A stretch of DNA of 64,000 nucleotides, taken from Helicobacter pylori (GTDB lineage: Bacteria > Campylobacterota > Campylobacteria > Campylobacterales > Helicobacteraceae). Of the stretch, positions 28,668 through 38,480 are shown one piece after another (within the stretch, counting starts at the first letter, position 1; every line of letters begins with the position of its first letter). The stretch lies in contig NZ_CP051534.1 in assembly GCF_016748675.1 (NCBI RefSeq), positions 1,488,001 to 1,552,000 on the forward strand, given 5' to 3'. Both the position numbers and the translations under genes were made by a program. The notes beneath the pieces were generated by a model. That model saw only the letters and a program-made list of their open reading frames with translations. It did no database searches and was not told where the DNA came from.

Positions 28668-29320
28668 AAATTTTAACCCTTTTTTTGATAGGTTTAAACG
28701 CATTGTTCGCCCTAGATTTAAACGCGCTTAAAACAGGGATTAAAGAAGCTTACCTCAAAGAATACCAAGACTTAAAATTGGAAATTGAAACCATTAATTT
28801 AGAAATCCCAGAGCGTTTTTCTCACGCTTTCATTTTAAGCTATGAATTGAGTGCTTCTAATAAGCTTAAAAAAGATGGGGTCGTGTTTTTAAGGTTGGAA
28901 AATGAGCCTAATTTACGCCTACCGGTGCGTTATAGCGTGATAGGCAGCATGCAGGCTTTTAAAAGCATAGAGGCGATTAAAAAAGACGAGAACATCACCG
29001 CTAACAACACCAAAAAAGAACGCGTTTTGTTTGGTGCGCTTTCTAACCCCTTATTAGAGGGTGCGATTGATAAAGTGAGCGCGAAACATTTTATCCCCCC
29101 TGACACGCTTTTAAGCGCGGATAAAACCCAAGCTTTAATCATCGTGCGTAAAAACGACATTATCACCGGGGTGTATGAAGAGGGGCAAATCAGCATAGAA
29201 ATAAGCCTAAAAGCCCTAGAAAATGGCGCGCTTAATCAAGTCATTCAAGCGAAAAATTTAGAAAGCAATAAAATACTCAAAGCAAAAGTGTTGAGCAGCT
29301 CTAAAGCGCAAATCTTATAA
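28664..29320 (+). CDS. flgA: Flagellar P-ring assembly chaperone FlgA
   Basis: A 218-residue periplasmic protein with an N-terminal signal peptide (about 1-16) and a C-terminal SAF-type domain (about 140-218) of the FlgA family, which helps assemble the periplasmic P-ring of the flagellum. The sequence AKHFIPPDTLLSADKTQALI and the C-terminal VIQAKNLESNKILKAKV are typical of the family. Translation starts at TTG 28664 inside the helicase gene. Its neighbours ubiX, coaD and tmk are also next to flgA in C. jejuni (from memory), which supports the call. HP1477 equivalent. Confidence 0.75.
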   Translation: MKILTLFLIGLNALFALDLNALKTGIKEAYLKEYQDLKLEIETINLEIPERFSHAFILSYELSASNKLKKDGVVFLRLENEPNLRLPVRYSVIGSMQAFKSIEAIKKDENITANNTKKERVLFGALSNPLLEGAIDKVSAKHFIPPDTLLSADKTQALIIVRKNDIITGVYEEGQISIEISLKALENGALNQVIQAKNLESNKILKAKVLSSSKAQIL

Positions 29321-29329
29321 AGGACATTC

Positions 29330-29893
29330 ATGAAATTAGTTTTAGGCATCAGTGGGGCGAGCGGGATACCTTTAGCCTTGCGGTTTTTAGAAAAATTACC
29401 CCAAGAAATTGAAGTTTTTGTCGTGGCGTCTAAAAACGCGCATGTCGTGGCGTTAGAAGAGTCTAACATCAACCTTAAAAACGCCATGAAAGATTTACGG
29501 CCTAGCGCGACTTTTTTTAACGAGCAAGACATCCATGCGAGCATCGCTTCAGGGAGTTATGGTATCCATAAAATGGCGATCATTCCAGCGAGCATGGACA
29601 TGGTGGCTAAAATCGCGCATGGCTTTGGGGGGGATTTGATCTCTAGGAGCGCCTCTGTCATGCTTAAAGAAAAGCGCCCCTTACTCATTGCCCCTAGAGA
29701 AATGCCTTTAAGCGCTATCATGTTGGAAAATTTGCTCAAACTCGCCCATTCTAATGCAATCATTGCGCCGCCGGTGATGACTTATTACACCCAGAGCAAG
29801 ACTTTAGAAGCGATGCAAGATTTTTTAGTGGGGAAGTGGTTTGACAGCTTGGGGATAGAAAATGACTTATACCCACGATGGGGAATGAACTGA
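29330..29893 (+). CDS. ubiX: Flavin prenyltransferase UbiX
   Basis: A 187-residue enzyme that prenylates FMN to make the cofactor of UbiD-type decarboxylases. The FMN-binding start [15 protein letters not shown] is clear at the N-terminus, and [18 protein letters not shown] (about residue 122) is the family block. In an organism making menaquinone it probably supports a UbiD-like step of the futalosine pathway. It overlaps coaD as TGATG. Confidence 0.95.
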   Translation: MKLVLGISGASGIPLALRFLEKLPQEIEVFVVASKNAHVVALEESNINLKNAMKDLRPSATFFNEQDIHASIASGSYGIHKMAIIPASMDMVAKIAHGFGGDLISRSASVMLKEKRPLLIAPREMPLSAIMLENLLKLAHSNAIIAPPVMTYYTQSKTLEAMQDFLVGKWFDSLGIENDLYPRWGMN

Positions 29894-30366
29894 TGCAAAA
29901 AATCGGCATTTACCCGGGCACTTTTGATCCGGTCACTAACGGGCATATAGATATCATCCACCGATCCAGCGAATTGTTTGAAAAGCTCATTGTCGCTGTG
30001 GCGCATTCAAGCGCTAAAAACCCCATGTTTAGTTTAGATGAGCGCTTAAAAATGATGCAACTGGCCACTAAAAGTTTTAAAAATGTAGAGTGCGTGGCGT
30101 TTGAAGGGCTGTTAGCCAATCTGGCTAAAGAATACCATTGTAAGGTGTTAGTTAGGGGCTTAAGGGTGGTGAGCGATTTTGAATACGAATTGCAAATGGG
30201 CTATGCGAACAAATCCTTAAACCACGAATTAGAGACCTTGTATTTCATGCCCACTTTACAAAATGCGTTTATTAGCTCTTCTATCGTGCGATCCATTATC
30301 GCGCATAAGGGCGATGCGAGCCATTTAGTGCCTAAAGAAATTTATCCTTTGATTTCAAAGGCTTAA
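29893..30366 (+). CDS. coaD: Phosphopantetheine adenylyltransferase
   Basis: The penultimate enzyme of coenzyme A synthesis. The start is placed at ATG 29893 (inside the ubiX stop, TGATG), giving 157 residues beginning [13 protein letters not shown]; the upstream in-frame ATG at 29878 would add five residues inside ubiX. The nucleotide-binding T/HxGH motif is TNGH (about residue 15), and [10 protein letters not shown] (about 126) is the C-terminal signature. Confidence 0.96.
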   Translation: MQKIGIYPGTFDPVTNGHIDIIHRSSELFEKLIVAVAHSSAKNPMFSLDERLKMMQLATKSFKNVECVAFEGLLANLAKEYHCKVLVRGLRVVSDFEYELQMGYANKSLNHELETLYFMPTLQNAFISSSIVRSIIAHKGDASHLVPKEIYPLISKA

Positions 30367-30367
30367 A

Positions 30368-30943
30368 ATGTATGTGGTGTTAGAAGGCGTTGATGGCGTG
30401 GGCAAAAGCACTCAAGTAGGATTGTTAAAAGACCGGTTTAAAAACGCCCTTTTTACCAAAGAGCCAGGGGGGACAAGAATGGGCGAGAGTTTAAGGCGTA
30501 TCGCTTTGAATGAAAATATCAGCGAGTTGGCTAGAGCGTTTTTATTTTTAAGCGATAGGGCTGAGCATGCAGAAAGCGTGATAAAACCGGCATTGAAAGA
30601 AAAAAAGCTCATCATTAGCGACAGGAGTTTGATTTCTGGCATGGCTTATAGCGAGTTTTCAAGCTTGGAATTAAACCTACTCGCCACTCAAAGCGTCTTG
30701 CCTGAAAAAATCATTCTTTTAGTGATAGATGAAGAGGGCTTAAAAGAGCGCTTAAGCCTTAAAAGTTTAGACAAAATAGAAAACCAAGGCATAGAAAAAT
30801 TACTTCATATCCAGCAAAAGCTCAAAACCCACGCTTACGCGCTAAAAGAAAAATTCGGGTGCGAAGTTTTGGAATTAAACGCCAAAGAAAGCGCTAAAAA
30901 CTTGCACGAAAAAATCACCGCTTTTATAAAATGCGTTGTTTAA
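30368..30943 (+). CDS. tmk: Thymidylate kinase
   Basis: This kinase phosphorylates dTMP to dTDP. The P-loop [11 protein letters not shown] lies at about residue 6, the dTMP-site region [14 protein letters not shown] at about 30 and [12 protein letters not shown] (the DRY/H-like motif) at about 87. The 191-residue length is normal for Helicobacter. It overlaps comF by 13 bp, so ubiX, coaD, tmk and comF form one transcription unit. Confidence 0.96.
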   Translation: MYVVLEGVDGVGKSTQVGLLKDRFKNALFTKEPGGTRMGESLRRIALNENISELARAFLFLSDRAEHAESVIKPALKEKKLIISDRSLISGMAYSEFSSLELNLLATQSVLPEKIILLVIDEEGLKERLSLKSLDKIENQGIEKLLHIQQKLKTHAYALKEKFGCEVLELNAKESAKNLHEKITAFIKCVV

Positions 30944-31506
30944 CTTGTTTGAAGCTTTCTTTTAAGCCCCTTTGCCCAAATTGCTTAAACGATCTGCCCT
31001 TAAGCTTAAAAGTAAGGGTTTTAGAGGGCGTGAGCGTGTATAGTTTTTACGCTTATAGCGAAATAGAAGAACTCATTAAAAGCAAATACGCGCTGATTGG
31101 CTCTCGCATTTTGCCCTTGCTTTCTCAAAAAGCCGGCGCGGAGTTTGTAAGGATTTTACAAGAACAAGGCTTGAATATCCCCCTTTATGGCATCGCCATT
31201 GATGATAAAATCAAATCCTTTTACTCGCATTCAGCCGCGCTTTTAAAAGGCTTTTGTCAAGGCAATTTAAAAGCCACTTACGGGCGTTTAAGGGCTAATA
31301 ATGCTGTTTCGTATGCCGGGAAAAGCCTGGAATTTCGCACCAACAACCCACGGAATTTTAAATTCAAAGGCGATAAAAATTTAGATTATTTTTTACTAGA
31401 TGACATTATCACCACCGGCACCACCCTAAAAGAAGCCCTAAAATACCTTAAAGCTTTAAACATTAAAGCGCACTTTGCGATAGTGCTTTGCAGCGCGGAT
31501 GAATGA
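30931..31506 (+). CDS. comF: ComF-like phosphoribosyltransferase
   Basis: A 191-residue ComF-family protein that helps single-stranded DNA enter the cytoplasm during natural transformation; H. pylori is naturally competent. Four N-terminal cysteines (CLTC and CPNC within the first 20 residues) form a probable zinc ribbon, and [13 protein letters not shown] (about 150) is the phosphoribosyltransferase motif. The RNA end is about 30 bp before the next promoter. HP1473 equivalent. Confidence 0.9.
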   Translation: MRCLTCLKLSFKPLCPNCLNDLPLSLKVRVLEGVSVYSFYAYSEIEELIKSKYALIGSRILPLLSQKAGAEFVRILQEQGLNIPLYGIAIDDKIKSFYSHSAALLKGFCQGNLKATYGRLRANNAVSYAGKSLEFRTNNPRNFKFKGDKNLDYFLLDDIITTGTTLKEALKYLKALNIKAHFAIVLCSADE

Positions 31507-31508
31507 GT

Positions 31509-31514
31509 TATAAT
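31509..31514 (+). promoter_or_regulatory. -10 TATAAT for the BcgI-like restriction genes
   Basis: TATAAT immediately follows the comF stop, 26 bp before the ATG at 31540, where AAAAGGAT provides the ribosome site. Confidence 0.55.
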
Positions 31515-31539
31515 TTTATTTTTTAAAAAGGATAAAAAT

Positions 31540-33595
31540 ATGCTAGCTTTTCGGTTAGAGGATGATGTTGATGACTATGTCAAAAAAGAATTGATTAATT
31601 TAGGGCTTATGAAAAATACGGATTTTAATGTTAAAAGCCAAATGAGTCCTAGCCTTAAAAACGCCCTTTTGAATGCGAGTAAAACTAAAGATAAAACTTC
31701 TTATGGCGAGCCAGATTTCAGCTTAGAAAAATACACGCACCCTAAAAATAAAGGGAGCGTTATCCCTGTGATTATAGAAAACAAACTCTACGCTAAAAAT
31801 TTAAAAAAGCTCAAAAACAGTGCGTTGCAAAACGATGACAATTCCATTTCAAAATTCGCCGTGAATGGGGCTTTACACTACGCTCAAAACATCTTAAGAA
31901 ACAAAGAAAAATATAAAGAATGCATCGCCATAGGCATCGCCGGCGATGATGAAGAACACCTTTTGATAGAAGTGTATTACGTTTTTGCGAGCGGGATCAA
32001 TTCGCACAAACTCACTAACGCTAAAAACCTGCATTTTTTAGAAAATCAAGAATCGTTTAACGCTTTTTATAAAGAATGCACGCTCACTGAAGAAGAAAAG
32101 CATCTTATCTTAATCAAAACCAAAGCCGATCTAAACGAAACCGCTAAAAAACTCAACCGCCTTATGCACAACCACAACATCACTGCGCCTCAACGCGTGC
32201 TATACGTGAGCGGCATGCTTTTGTCTATGCAAGAAATTAAGGGCAAAAAAGGGGGCTTAAAACCAAGCGATTTAAAAGGCGAATTGACCGATACTAGCCG
32301 TGATGGCGTTTTAGTGTTTAACCAAATCAGCGAATTTTTAAAAACCAAAAACTTGAGCGAAGAAAAACGAGATCTAATGCTCGCTAGTTTTAAAGAAATC
32401 AGTAAAGATCCGCAGCGCGATAAAATAACGAGCCTGGATAAAGCCATAAGCATGCTTTTAGAAAAAGATTCAAGCATCACCAAGCAAATTTTTACCTTTC
32501 TTTATGAATTTGTCCATAAGCCCATTAATGAAAGCGACAATACCGGTCATTTAGACATCATGGGCGAACTTTATAGCGAATTTTTAAAATACGCTTTAGG
32601 GGATGGTAAGGAATTAGGCATTGTTTTAACCCCGCCTTATGTAACTAAAATGATGAGCGAACTTTTAGGGGTTAATGCGAAGTCTTTTGTGATGGATTTA
32701 GCCGCAGGGAGCGCGGGATTTTTAATTTCTTCTATGGTGCTAATGATTGAAGACATTGAAAAAACCTATGGTAAAAACACCACTATAGCGAACGAAAAAA
32801 TCAAAAACGCAAAAACCACGCAACTTTTAGGCGTGGAGCTTAACGCTGAAATGTTTTCGTTAGCCACCACTAACATGATTTTAAGAGGCGATGGCTCAAG
32901 CTTGATCATCAAAGGCAACACTTTTGAAACCAGTAAAAAGATTTATGAAGATTTTAAACCCAATATCCTACTATTAAACCCTCCTTCTATTAAACCCTCC
33001 TTTTAGCTACGAAGAAAACGGCATGCCTTTTATCAAGTTCGGGTTAGAGCACATGCAAAAAGGCGGTTTAGGCGCGATCATTATCCAAGATAGCGCAGGG
33101 AGCGGGCAAGCGTTAAAATCCAATGTGGAAATTTTAAAAAAACATTCGCTTTTAGCGAGCGTTAAAATGCCCACCGATTTATTCATGCCTCAAGCTGGGG
33201 TGCAAACGAGCGTCTATATTTTTAAAGCCCATGAGCCGCACGATTATGAAAAGCCCGTTAAATTCATAGACTTTAGAAACGATGGTTTCAAGCGCACCAA
33301 AAGGGGCTTAAATGAAACCTCTAACCCCACCAAACGCTATGAAGAAATCATTAAAATTTACAAAGCCGGCTTAAACGCTAAAGTCTCTAAAGAGCTGTGG
33401 GGTGCTTTAGAAACGATCTATATTGAAGACTTTATCGCCAAGCCGCGCGAAAACAAGCATGCTAAAGACTTTAATTTTGAAGCCCACCAAAAGAACGACA
33501 CCAAACCCGAATTAGAGGATTTTAAAAGAACGATAGCCGATTACCTTTCTTATGAAGTGGGCTTGATTTTAAAAAACCAAACGCCCCCAAAGTGA
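31540..33595 (+). pseudogene. BcgI-like fused restriction endonuclease/adenine methylase, frameshifted
   Basis: The gene encodes a BcgA-type subunit: a PD-(D/E)xK nuclease at the N-terminus (EPDFSLEKY followed by VIIENK, about residues 53-78) fused to an N6-adenine methylase (motif I VMDLAAGSAGFLI near 386). The frame stops at 33006 just after NPPS. A 16-bp tandem duplication (copies 32971-32986 and 32987-33002) lies exactly on the catalytic NPPF motif. Removing one copy gives LLNPPFSYEEN and a continuous frame to 33595, about 679 residues, close to the BcgA length. A second ORF from 33023 (190 residues) is the C-terminal methylase part. As read, the product lacks the motif IV phenylalanine and everything after, so it should be inactive. 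HP1472 equivalent; the tandem-duplicate state may be reversible. Confidence 0.9.
32971..33002 (+). repeat. 16-bp tandem duplication at the methylase NPPF codons
   Basis: Two perfect adjacent copies of CTATTAAACCCTCCTT. Because 16 is not a multiple of three, the second copy shifts the frame. One or four copies would read through; two copies do not. Confidence 0.98.
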
Positions 33596-34077
33596 TTGGC
33601 CCCCTTAGTAGCCAACTCAACGCTATTAAGTGGGGCGAGTTCAAACTAGGGGATTTGTTTGAAGCGAGTAACGGCGATTTTGACATTCAAAAACGCCACA
33701 TCAATCATAAGGGCGAATTTGTCATCACCGCAGGGCTTAGCAATAATGGCGTTTTAGGGCAAAGCGATATTAAAGCAAAAGTTTTTGAAAGCCATACTAT
33801 CACTATTGACATGTTTGGTTGCGCGTTTTATCGCAGTTTTGCTTATAAAATGGTAACACATGCTAGGGTATTTTCTCTCAAACCTAAATTTGAAATCAAC
33901 CATAAAATCGGCTTGTTTTTATCCACGCTATTTTTTGGTTACCCTAAAAAATTCGGCTATGAAAACATGTGTTCATGGGCAAAAATTAAAAACGATAAAG
34001 TCATTCTACCCCTAAAACCCACCGCTAACACTCAAACCCTTGATGATATAGATTTTCATTTCATGGAAAAATTCATA

Positions 34078-34161
34078 GCCGAACTTGAGCAGTGTCGGCT
34101 CGCCGAACTTGAGCAGTGTCGGCTCGCCGAACTTGAGCAGTGTCGGCTCGCCGAACTTGAG
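34078..34161 (+). repeat. 24-bp tandem repeat, 3.5 copies, in the specificity linker
   Basis: Unit starts at 34078, 34102 and 34126, with a 12-bp half unit at 34150-34161. Each unit encodes AELEQCRL, so copy number changes the linker by eight residues without shifting the frame. The linker separates the two target-recognition domains. Confidence 0.97.
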
Positions 34162-34248
34162 GCTTATTTAAAAGCTACAGGGCTATCAAACACCACCCTT
34201 TCTAACGATGAAGAAAACGCCCTTAACCTTTTCAATGACAAAAATTCT

Positions 34249-34257
34249 GGGGGGGGG
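34249..34257 (+). repeat. Homopolymer G9, phase-variation switch
   Basis: Nine G bases between TCT and TAA. G9 stops the frame at the following TAA; G8 (or G11) fuses it to the second half of the specificity gene. Homopolymer slippage is the usual H. pylori phase-variation mechanism. Confidence 0.93.
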
Positions 34258-34869
34258 TAATACCCCATGCGGCTTAACATGGCAAAGCTTCAAATTAGGG
34301 GATTTGTTTGAAATACGCCCCACAAAAGCTTATAAACTTACAAACTCTCATTTATTTGATAGTAACGCAAAAAATCCAGTCGTTACCAATTCTAGTTTGA
34401 ATAATGGGATAAGCGGTTATTCTTCTTTAGAACCCACCGAAAAGGGTAATCAGATCACTTATAGCGATACCACGACTTCAGAGGGTATTTTTTATCAAAA
34501 AAGACCTTTTATAGGGTATTCGCATGTGCAAGGGCTGTATCCTTTAAAATACCATGAGTTTTGGAATGAAAAAACTTTACTCTATATCGTTACTGCTTTT
34601 AAAAAAGTAGCTTGTGGTCGTTTTAATTATGGCAATAAATTCAATCGTAAAATTGCTAGTGGAATGCCAATCATTCTCCCCACCAACCAACATGGCAAAA
34701 TAGATTTTCATTTCATGCGCACCTTTATAAACGCCCTAATGAAACAAACCATTCAAGGCGTGGTTCAATACAGCAGCGCTAAAATACAGGCTACAAAAGA
34801 AGCCATCAGCCAAGAAACGCCAACCCAAAAAGACTCGTTATTTTGAAATAGATGAGGTCAAGCTTGTGT

Positions 34870-34875
34870 TACAAT
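34870..34875 (+). promoter_or_regulatory. Extended -10 TGT-TACAAT for polA
   Basis: TACAAT preceded directly by TGT, 36 bp before the polA ATG at 34912, after the stop of the specificity gene. Confidence 0.55.
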
Positions 34876-34911
34876 AAACTTAAAATTTGCTGGATTGAAG
34901 AGGGTTGATGC

Positions 34912-37569
34912 ATGGAAGAGCCAGTCATTAAAGAGGGGACTTTAGCGTTAATTGATACTTTTGCGTATTTGTTTAGAAGCTATTACATGAGTGCTAAAAA
35001 TAAGCCTTTAACCAATGATAAGGGCTTTCCTACAGGGCTTTTAACGGGGCTTGTGGGCATGGTTAAAAAATTTTATAAAGATAGAAAAAACATGCCTTTT
35101 ATCGTGTTCGCTCTAGAAAGCCAGACTAAAACTCAAAGGGCTGAAAAATTAGGCGAATACAAACAAAATCGTAAAGACGCCCCTAAAGAGATGCTTTTAC
35201 AAATCCCTATCGCATTAGAATGGTTGCAAAAAATGGGTTTTGTTTGCGTGGAGGTGAGCGGGTTTGAAGCTGATGATGTTATCGCAAGCCTGGCCACGCT
35301 AAGCCCTTATAAAACCCGCATTTATTCTAAAGATAAGGATTTTAACCAGCTTTTGAGCGATAAAATCGCGCTTTTTGATGGCAAAACGGAGTTTTTGGCG
35401 AAAGATTGCGTGGAAAAATACGGGATTTTGCCGAGTCAATTCACGGATTATCAGGGCATTGTGGGGGACAGTAGCGATAATTACAAGGGGGTTAAAGGCA
35501 TTGGAAGCAAGAACGCTAAGGAATTGTTGCAGCGATTAGGGAGCTTGGAAAAAATCTATGAAAATTTAGACTTGGCGAAAAATTTACTCAGCCCTAAAAT
35601 GTATCAAGCCTTGATACAAGACAAAGGAAGCGCGTTTTTAAGCAAAGAATTAGCCACTTTAGAAAGAGAGTGTATTAAGGAATTTGATTTTTTGAGTTGC
35701 GCTTTTCCTAGCGAAAACCCCTTATTGAAAATTAAAGATGAATTGAAAGAATATGGTTTCATTTCTACCTTAAGGGATTTAGAAAATTCCCTTTTAATTG
35801 TAGAAAACGCCCCTATATTAGACAACGCCCCTAAAAAATCACGCATGATCGTTTTGGAAAGCGCTGAGCCTTTGAGCATGTTTTTAGAAAAGCTAGAAAA
35901 AACTAACGCAAGGGTTTTTGCGCGCTTGGTGCTAAATAAAGAAAAAAAAGTTCTGGCCCTAGCGTTTTTATTACAAGATCAAGGCTATTTTTTGCCTTTA
36001 GAAGAGGCGTTATTTTCGCCCTTTTCTTTGGAGTTTTTACAAAACGCTTTTTCTCAAATGTTACAGCATGCGCAAATCGTTGGGCATGATTTAAAACCCT
36101 TATTAAGCTTTTTAAAAGCCAAATACCAGGTGCCTTTAGAAAATATCCGCATCCAAGACACTCAAATTTTAGCGTTTTTAAAAAATCCGGAAAAAGTGGG
36201 GTTTGATGAAGTTTTAAGGGAATATTTAAAAGAAGAATGGATCCCGCATGAAAAAATCAAAGATTTTAAAACAACAAGCAAGGCGGAAAAATTAGAGCGA
36301 TTGAGTTTGGAATTAAACGCTTTAAAGCGTTTGTGCGAATACTTTGAAAAAGGGGGGCTAGAAGAGAGTTTGCTCACTTTAGCTAGAGAAGTTGAAACGC
36401 CGTTTGTGAAAGTTTTAATGGGCATGGAATTTCAAGGCTTTAAGATTGATGCGCCTTATTTCAAGCGCTTAGAGCAGGAGTTTAAGAATGAATTGCATGT
36501 TTTAGAGCGCCAAATTTTGGATCTAATCGGCGTGGATTTTAACCTCAATTCGCCCAAGCAACTTGGCGAGATTTTGTATGAAAAATTAGGGCTTCCTAAA
36601 AATAAAAGCCATTCTACCGATGAAAAAAATTTGTTAAAAATCCTAGACAAGCACCCAAGCATCGCTTTGATTTTAGAATACAGAGAATTGAATAAGCTTT
36701 TTAACACTTACACCACTCCCTTATTGCGCCTAAAAGACAAAGACGATAAAATCCATACCACTTTCATCCAAACCGGCACAGCTACCGGGCGTTTAAGCTC
36801 GCATTCGCCTAATTTACAAAATATTCCGGTGCGATCGCCTAAAGGCTTACTCATTCGTAAGGGCTTTATCGCTAGCTCTAAAGAATATTGCTTGCTAGGG
36901 GTGGATTATTCGCAGATTGAGTTGCGCTTATTAGCCCATTTCAGTCAGGATAAGGATTTAATGGAGGCGTTTTTAAAGGGGCGAGACATCCATTTAGAAA
37001 CTTCTAAGGCGTTGTTTGGTGGAGATTTGGCCAAAGAAAAACGATCCATCGCTAAAAGCATTAATTTTGGGCTGGTGTATGGCATGGGGAGTAAGAAATT
37101 GAGCGAAACTTTAAACATCTCTTTAAACGAGGCTAAAAGCTACATAGAGGCGTATTTCAAACGATTCCCTAGTATCAAAGATTATTTAAACTGCATGAAA
37201 GAAGAGATTTTAAAAACTTCTAAGGCTTTTACTTTGCTTGGGCGTTATCGGGTGTTTGATTTTAATGGCGTGAATGACTATGTTAAGGGCAATTATTTGC
37301 GAGAGGGCGTGAATGCGATTTTTCAAGGGAGCACGAGCGATTTATTGAAATTAGGCATGCTCAAAGTGAGCGAGCGTTTCAAAAATGATTCTTCGGTGAG
37401 ACTGCTTTTGCAAGTGCATGACGAATTGATTTTTGAGATTGAAGAAAAAAACGCCCCAGAGTTGCAGCAAGAAATCCAACGCATTCTCAATGATGAGGTT
37501 TATCCTTTGAGGGTGCCGCTAGAAACGAGCGCGTTTGTGGCGAATCGTTGGAATGAACTAAAAGGTTAG
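34912..37569 (+). CDS. polA: DNA polymerase I
   Basis: An 885-residue polymerase for repair and Okazaki-fragment maturation. The N-terminal 5'-3' exonuclease domain covers about residues 1-290 (SGFEADDVIASLA near 117). The middle 3'-5' exonuclease-like domain (about 305-480) lacks the usual DxE first motif; only HDLKPLLSF and QDTQILAFL remain, so proofreading is probably lost. The polymerase domain has motif A DYSQIELRLLAH (about 664), motif B KRSIAKSINFGLVYGMG (about 707) and motif C QVHDELIFE (about 837). HP1470 equivalent. Confidence 0.97.
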   Translation: MEEPVIKEGTLALIDTFAYLFRSYYMSAKNKPLTNDKGFPTGLLTGLVGMVKKFYKDRKNMPFIVFALESQTKTQRAEKLGEYKQNRKDAPKEMLLQIPIALEWLQKMGFVCVEVSGFEADDVIASLATLSPYKTRIYSKDKDFNQLLSDKIALFDGKTEFLAKDCVEKYGILPSQFTDYQGIVGDSSDNYKGVKGIGSKNAKELLQRLGSLEKIYENLDLAKNLLSPKMYQALIQDKGSAFLSKELATLERECIKEFDFLSCAFPSENPLLKIKDELKEYGFISTLRDLENSLLIVENAPILDNAPKKSRMIVLESAEPLSMFLEKLEKTNARVFARLVLNKEKKVLALAFLLQDQGYFLPLEEALFSPFSLEFLQNAFSQMLQHAQIVGHDLKPLLSFLKAKYQVPLENIRIQDTQILAFLKNPEKVGFDEVLREYLKEEWIPHEKIKDFKTTSKAEKLERLSLELNALKRLCEYFEKGGLEESLLTLAREVETPFVKVLMGMEFQGFKIDAPYFKRLEQEFKNELHVLERQILDLIGVDFNLNSPKQLGEILYEKLGLPKNKSHSTDEKNLLKILDKHPSIALILEYRELNKLFNTYTTPLLRLKDKDDKIHTTFIQTGTATGRLSSHSPNLQNIPVRSPKGLLIRKGFIASSKEYCLLGVDYSQIELRLLAHFSQDKDLMEAFLKGRDIHLETSKALFGGDLAKEKRSIAKSINFGLVYGMGSKKLSETLNISLNEAKSYIEAYFKRFPSIKDYLNCMKEEILKTSKAFTLLGRYRVFDFNGVNDYVKGNYLREGVNAIFQGSTSDLLKLGMLKVSERFKNDSSVRLLLQVHDELIFEIEEKNAPELQQEIQRILNDEVYPLRVPLETSAFVANRWNELKG

Positions 37570-37640
37570 TTTTTTAATTGAGTTTAAGAAAAAATATATT
37601 ATTATTTCTTTATAAGTAATACTTAGCCATTTTAAGCTAA

Positions 37641-37646
37641 TATAAT
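37641..37646 (+). promoter_or_regulatory. -10 TATAAT for the second Hor gene
   Basis: TATAAT 38 bp before the ATG at 37684, in a very AT-rich 114-bp gap after polA, with GGGAAAAG as ribosome site. Confidence 0.55.
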
Positions 37647-37683
37647 ATAGAGCGATTATCAAAAAATAAAGGGAAAAGACTGA

Positions 37684-38430
37684 ATGTTGAAAAGAATCAT
37701 ATTATTAGGGGCTTTGGGTGTTTTAGCGAGCGCTGAAGAGAGCGCGGCTTTTGTGGGAGTCAATTACCAGGTGAGCATGATACAAAATCAGACTAAAATG
37801 GTGAATGACAACGGCTTGCAAAAGCCTTTGATAAAGTTCCCGCCTTACGCAGGAGCGGGTTTTGAAGTGGGCTATAAGCAATTTTTTGGCAAGAAAAAAT
37901 GGTTTGGTGCGCGTTATTATGGGTTTTTTGACTACGCGCACAACCGCTTTGGCGTGATGAAAAAGGGTATCCCGGTGGGCGAGAGCGGGTTTATTTACAA
38001 TAGCTTTAGTTTTGGAGGGACGACTTTAACCGAAAGGGATTCCTATCAAGGGCAATACTATGTCAATTTATTCACTTATGGTGTAGGGCTAGATACGCTG
38101 TGGAATTTTGTGAATAAAGAGAACATGGTTTTTGGTTTTGTGGTGGGGATCCAATTAGCGGGGGATAGTTGGGCAACGAGCATCAGTAAAGAGATCGCTA
38201 GTTATGCAAAACACCACAGCAATTCCAGTTACAGCCCGGCCAATTTCCAGTTTTTATGGAAGTTTGGGGTCCGCACCCATATCGCTAAACACAATAGCCT
38301 GGAATTAGGGATTAAAGTGCCTACGATCACGCACCAGCTTTTCTCCATCACCAACGAAAAGGGATACACCTTACAGGCCGATGTGCGCCGAGTTTATGCG
38401 TTTCAAATCAGTTATTTGAGGGATTTTTAA
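37684..38430 (+). CDS. Hor-family outer-membrane protein (HP1469/omp31-like)
   Basis: A 248-residue outer-membrane beta-barrel protein with a signal peptide (about 1-18) and the Hor signature GYKQFFGKKKWFGARYYGFF (about 62), closely similar to the block in the OMP at 1805. The C-terminus YLRDF ends in phenylalanine as expected. Function unknown. It lies alone between polA and ilvE with its own promoter. Confidence 0.88.
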   Translation: MLKRIILLGALGVLASAEESAAFVGVNYQVSMIQNQTKMVNDNGLQKPLIKFPPYAGAGFEVGYKQFFGKKKWFGARYYGFFDYAHNRFGVMKKGIPVGESGFIYNSFSFGGTTLTERDSYQGQYYVNLFTYGVGLDTLWNFVNKENMVFGFVVGIQLAGDSWATSISKEIASYAKHHSNSSYSPANFQFLWKFGVRTHIAKHNSLELGIKVPTITHQLFSITNEKGYTLQADVRRVYAFQISYLRDF

Positions 38431-38442
38431 CCCCTTTTTAGA

Positions 38443-38448
38443 TACAAT
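38443..38448 (+). promoter_or_regulatory. -10 TACAAT for ilvE
   Basis: GATACAAT 33 bp before the ilvE ATG at 38481, right after the OMP stop codon. Confidence 0.45.
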
Positions 38449-38480
38449 CGCACCTGAAACTATCCATTTAAAGGTGTGAA

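Larger units (their letters stand above)
33592..34846 (+). pseudogene. BcgB-like DNA specificity subunit, phase-variable, OFF as read
   Basis: This specificity subunit would direct the BcgI-like enzyme to a split target. It has two target-recognition halves with the shared start FKLGDLFE, at about residue 16 of the first ORF (33592-34260) and again in the second ORF (34208-34846). The ORFs are in different frames, joined by a run of nine G at 34249-34257. Losing one G (G8) gives a single product of about 417 residues; as written the protein ends in SGGG after the first domain and linker. A 24-bp repeat in the linker precedes the G tract. The first ORF starts at GTG 33592 and overlaps the methylase stop. 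HP1471 equivalent, remembered as a phase-variable gene. Confidence 0.85.

Noticed and set aside
34078-34161. Regular 24-bp repeats that could suggest a CRISPR array
   Set aside because: No spacers separate the copies, they are adjacent and in frame inside a coding region, and no cas genes are present.
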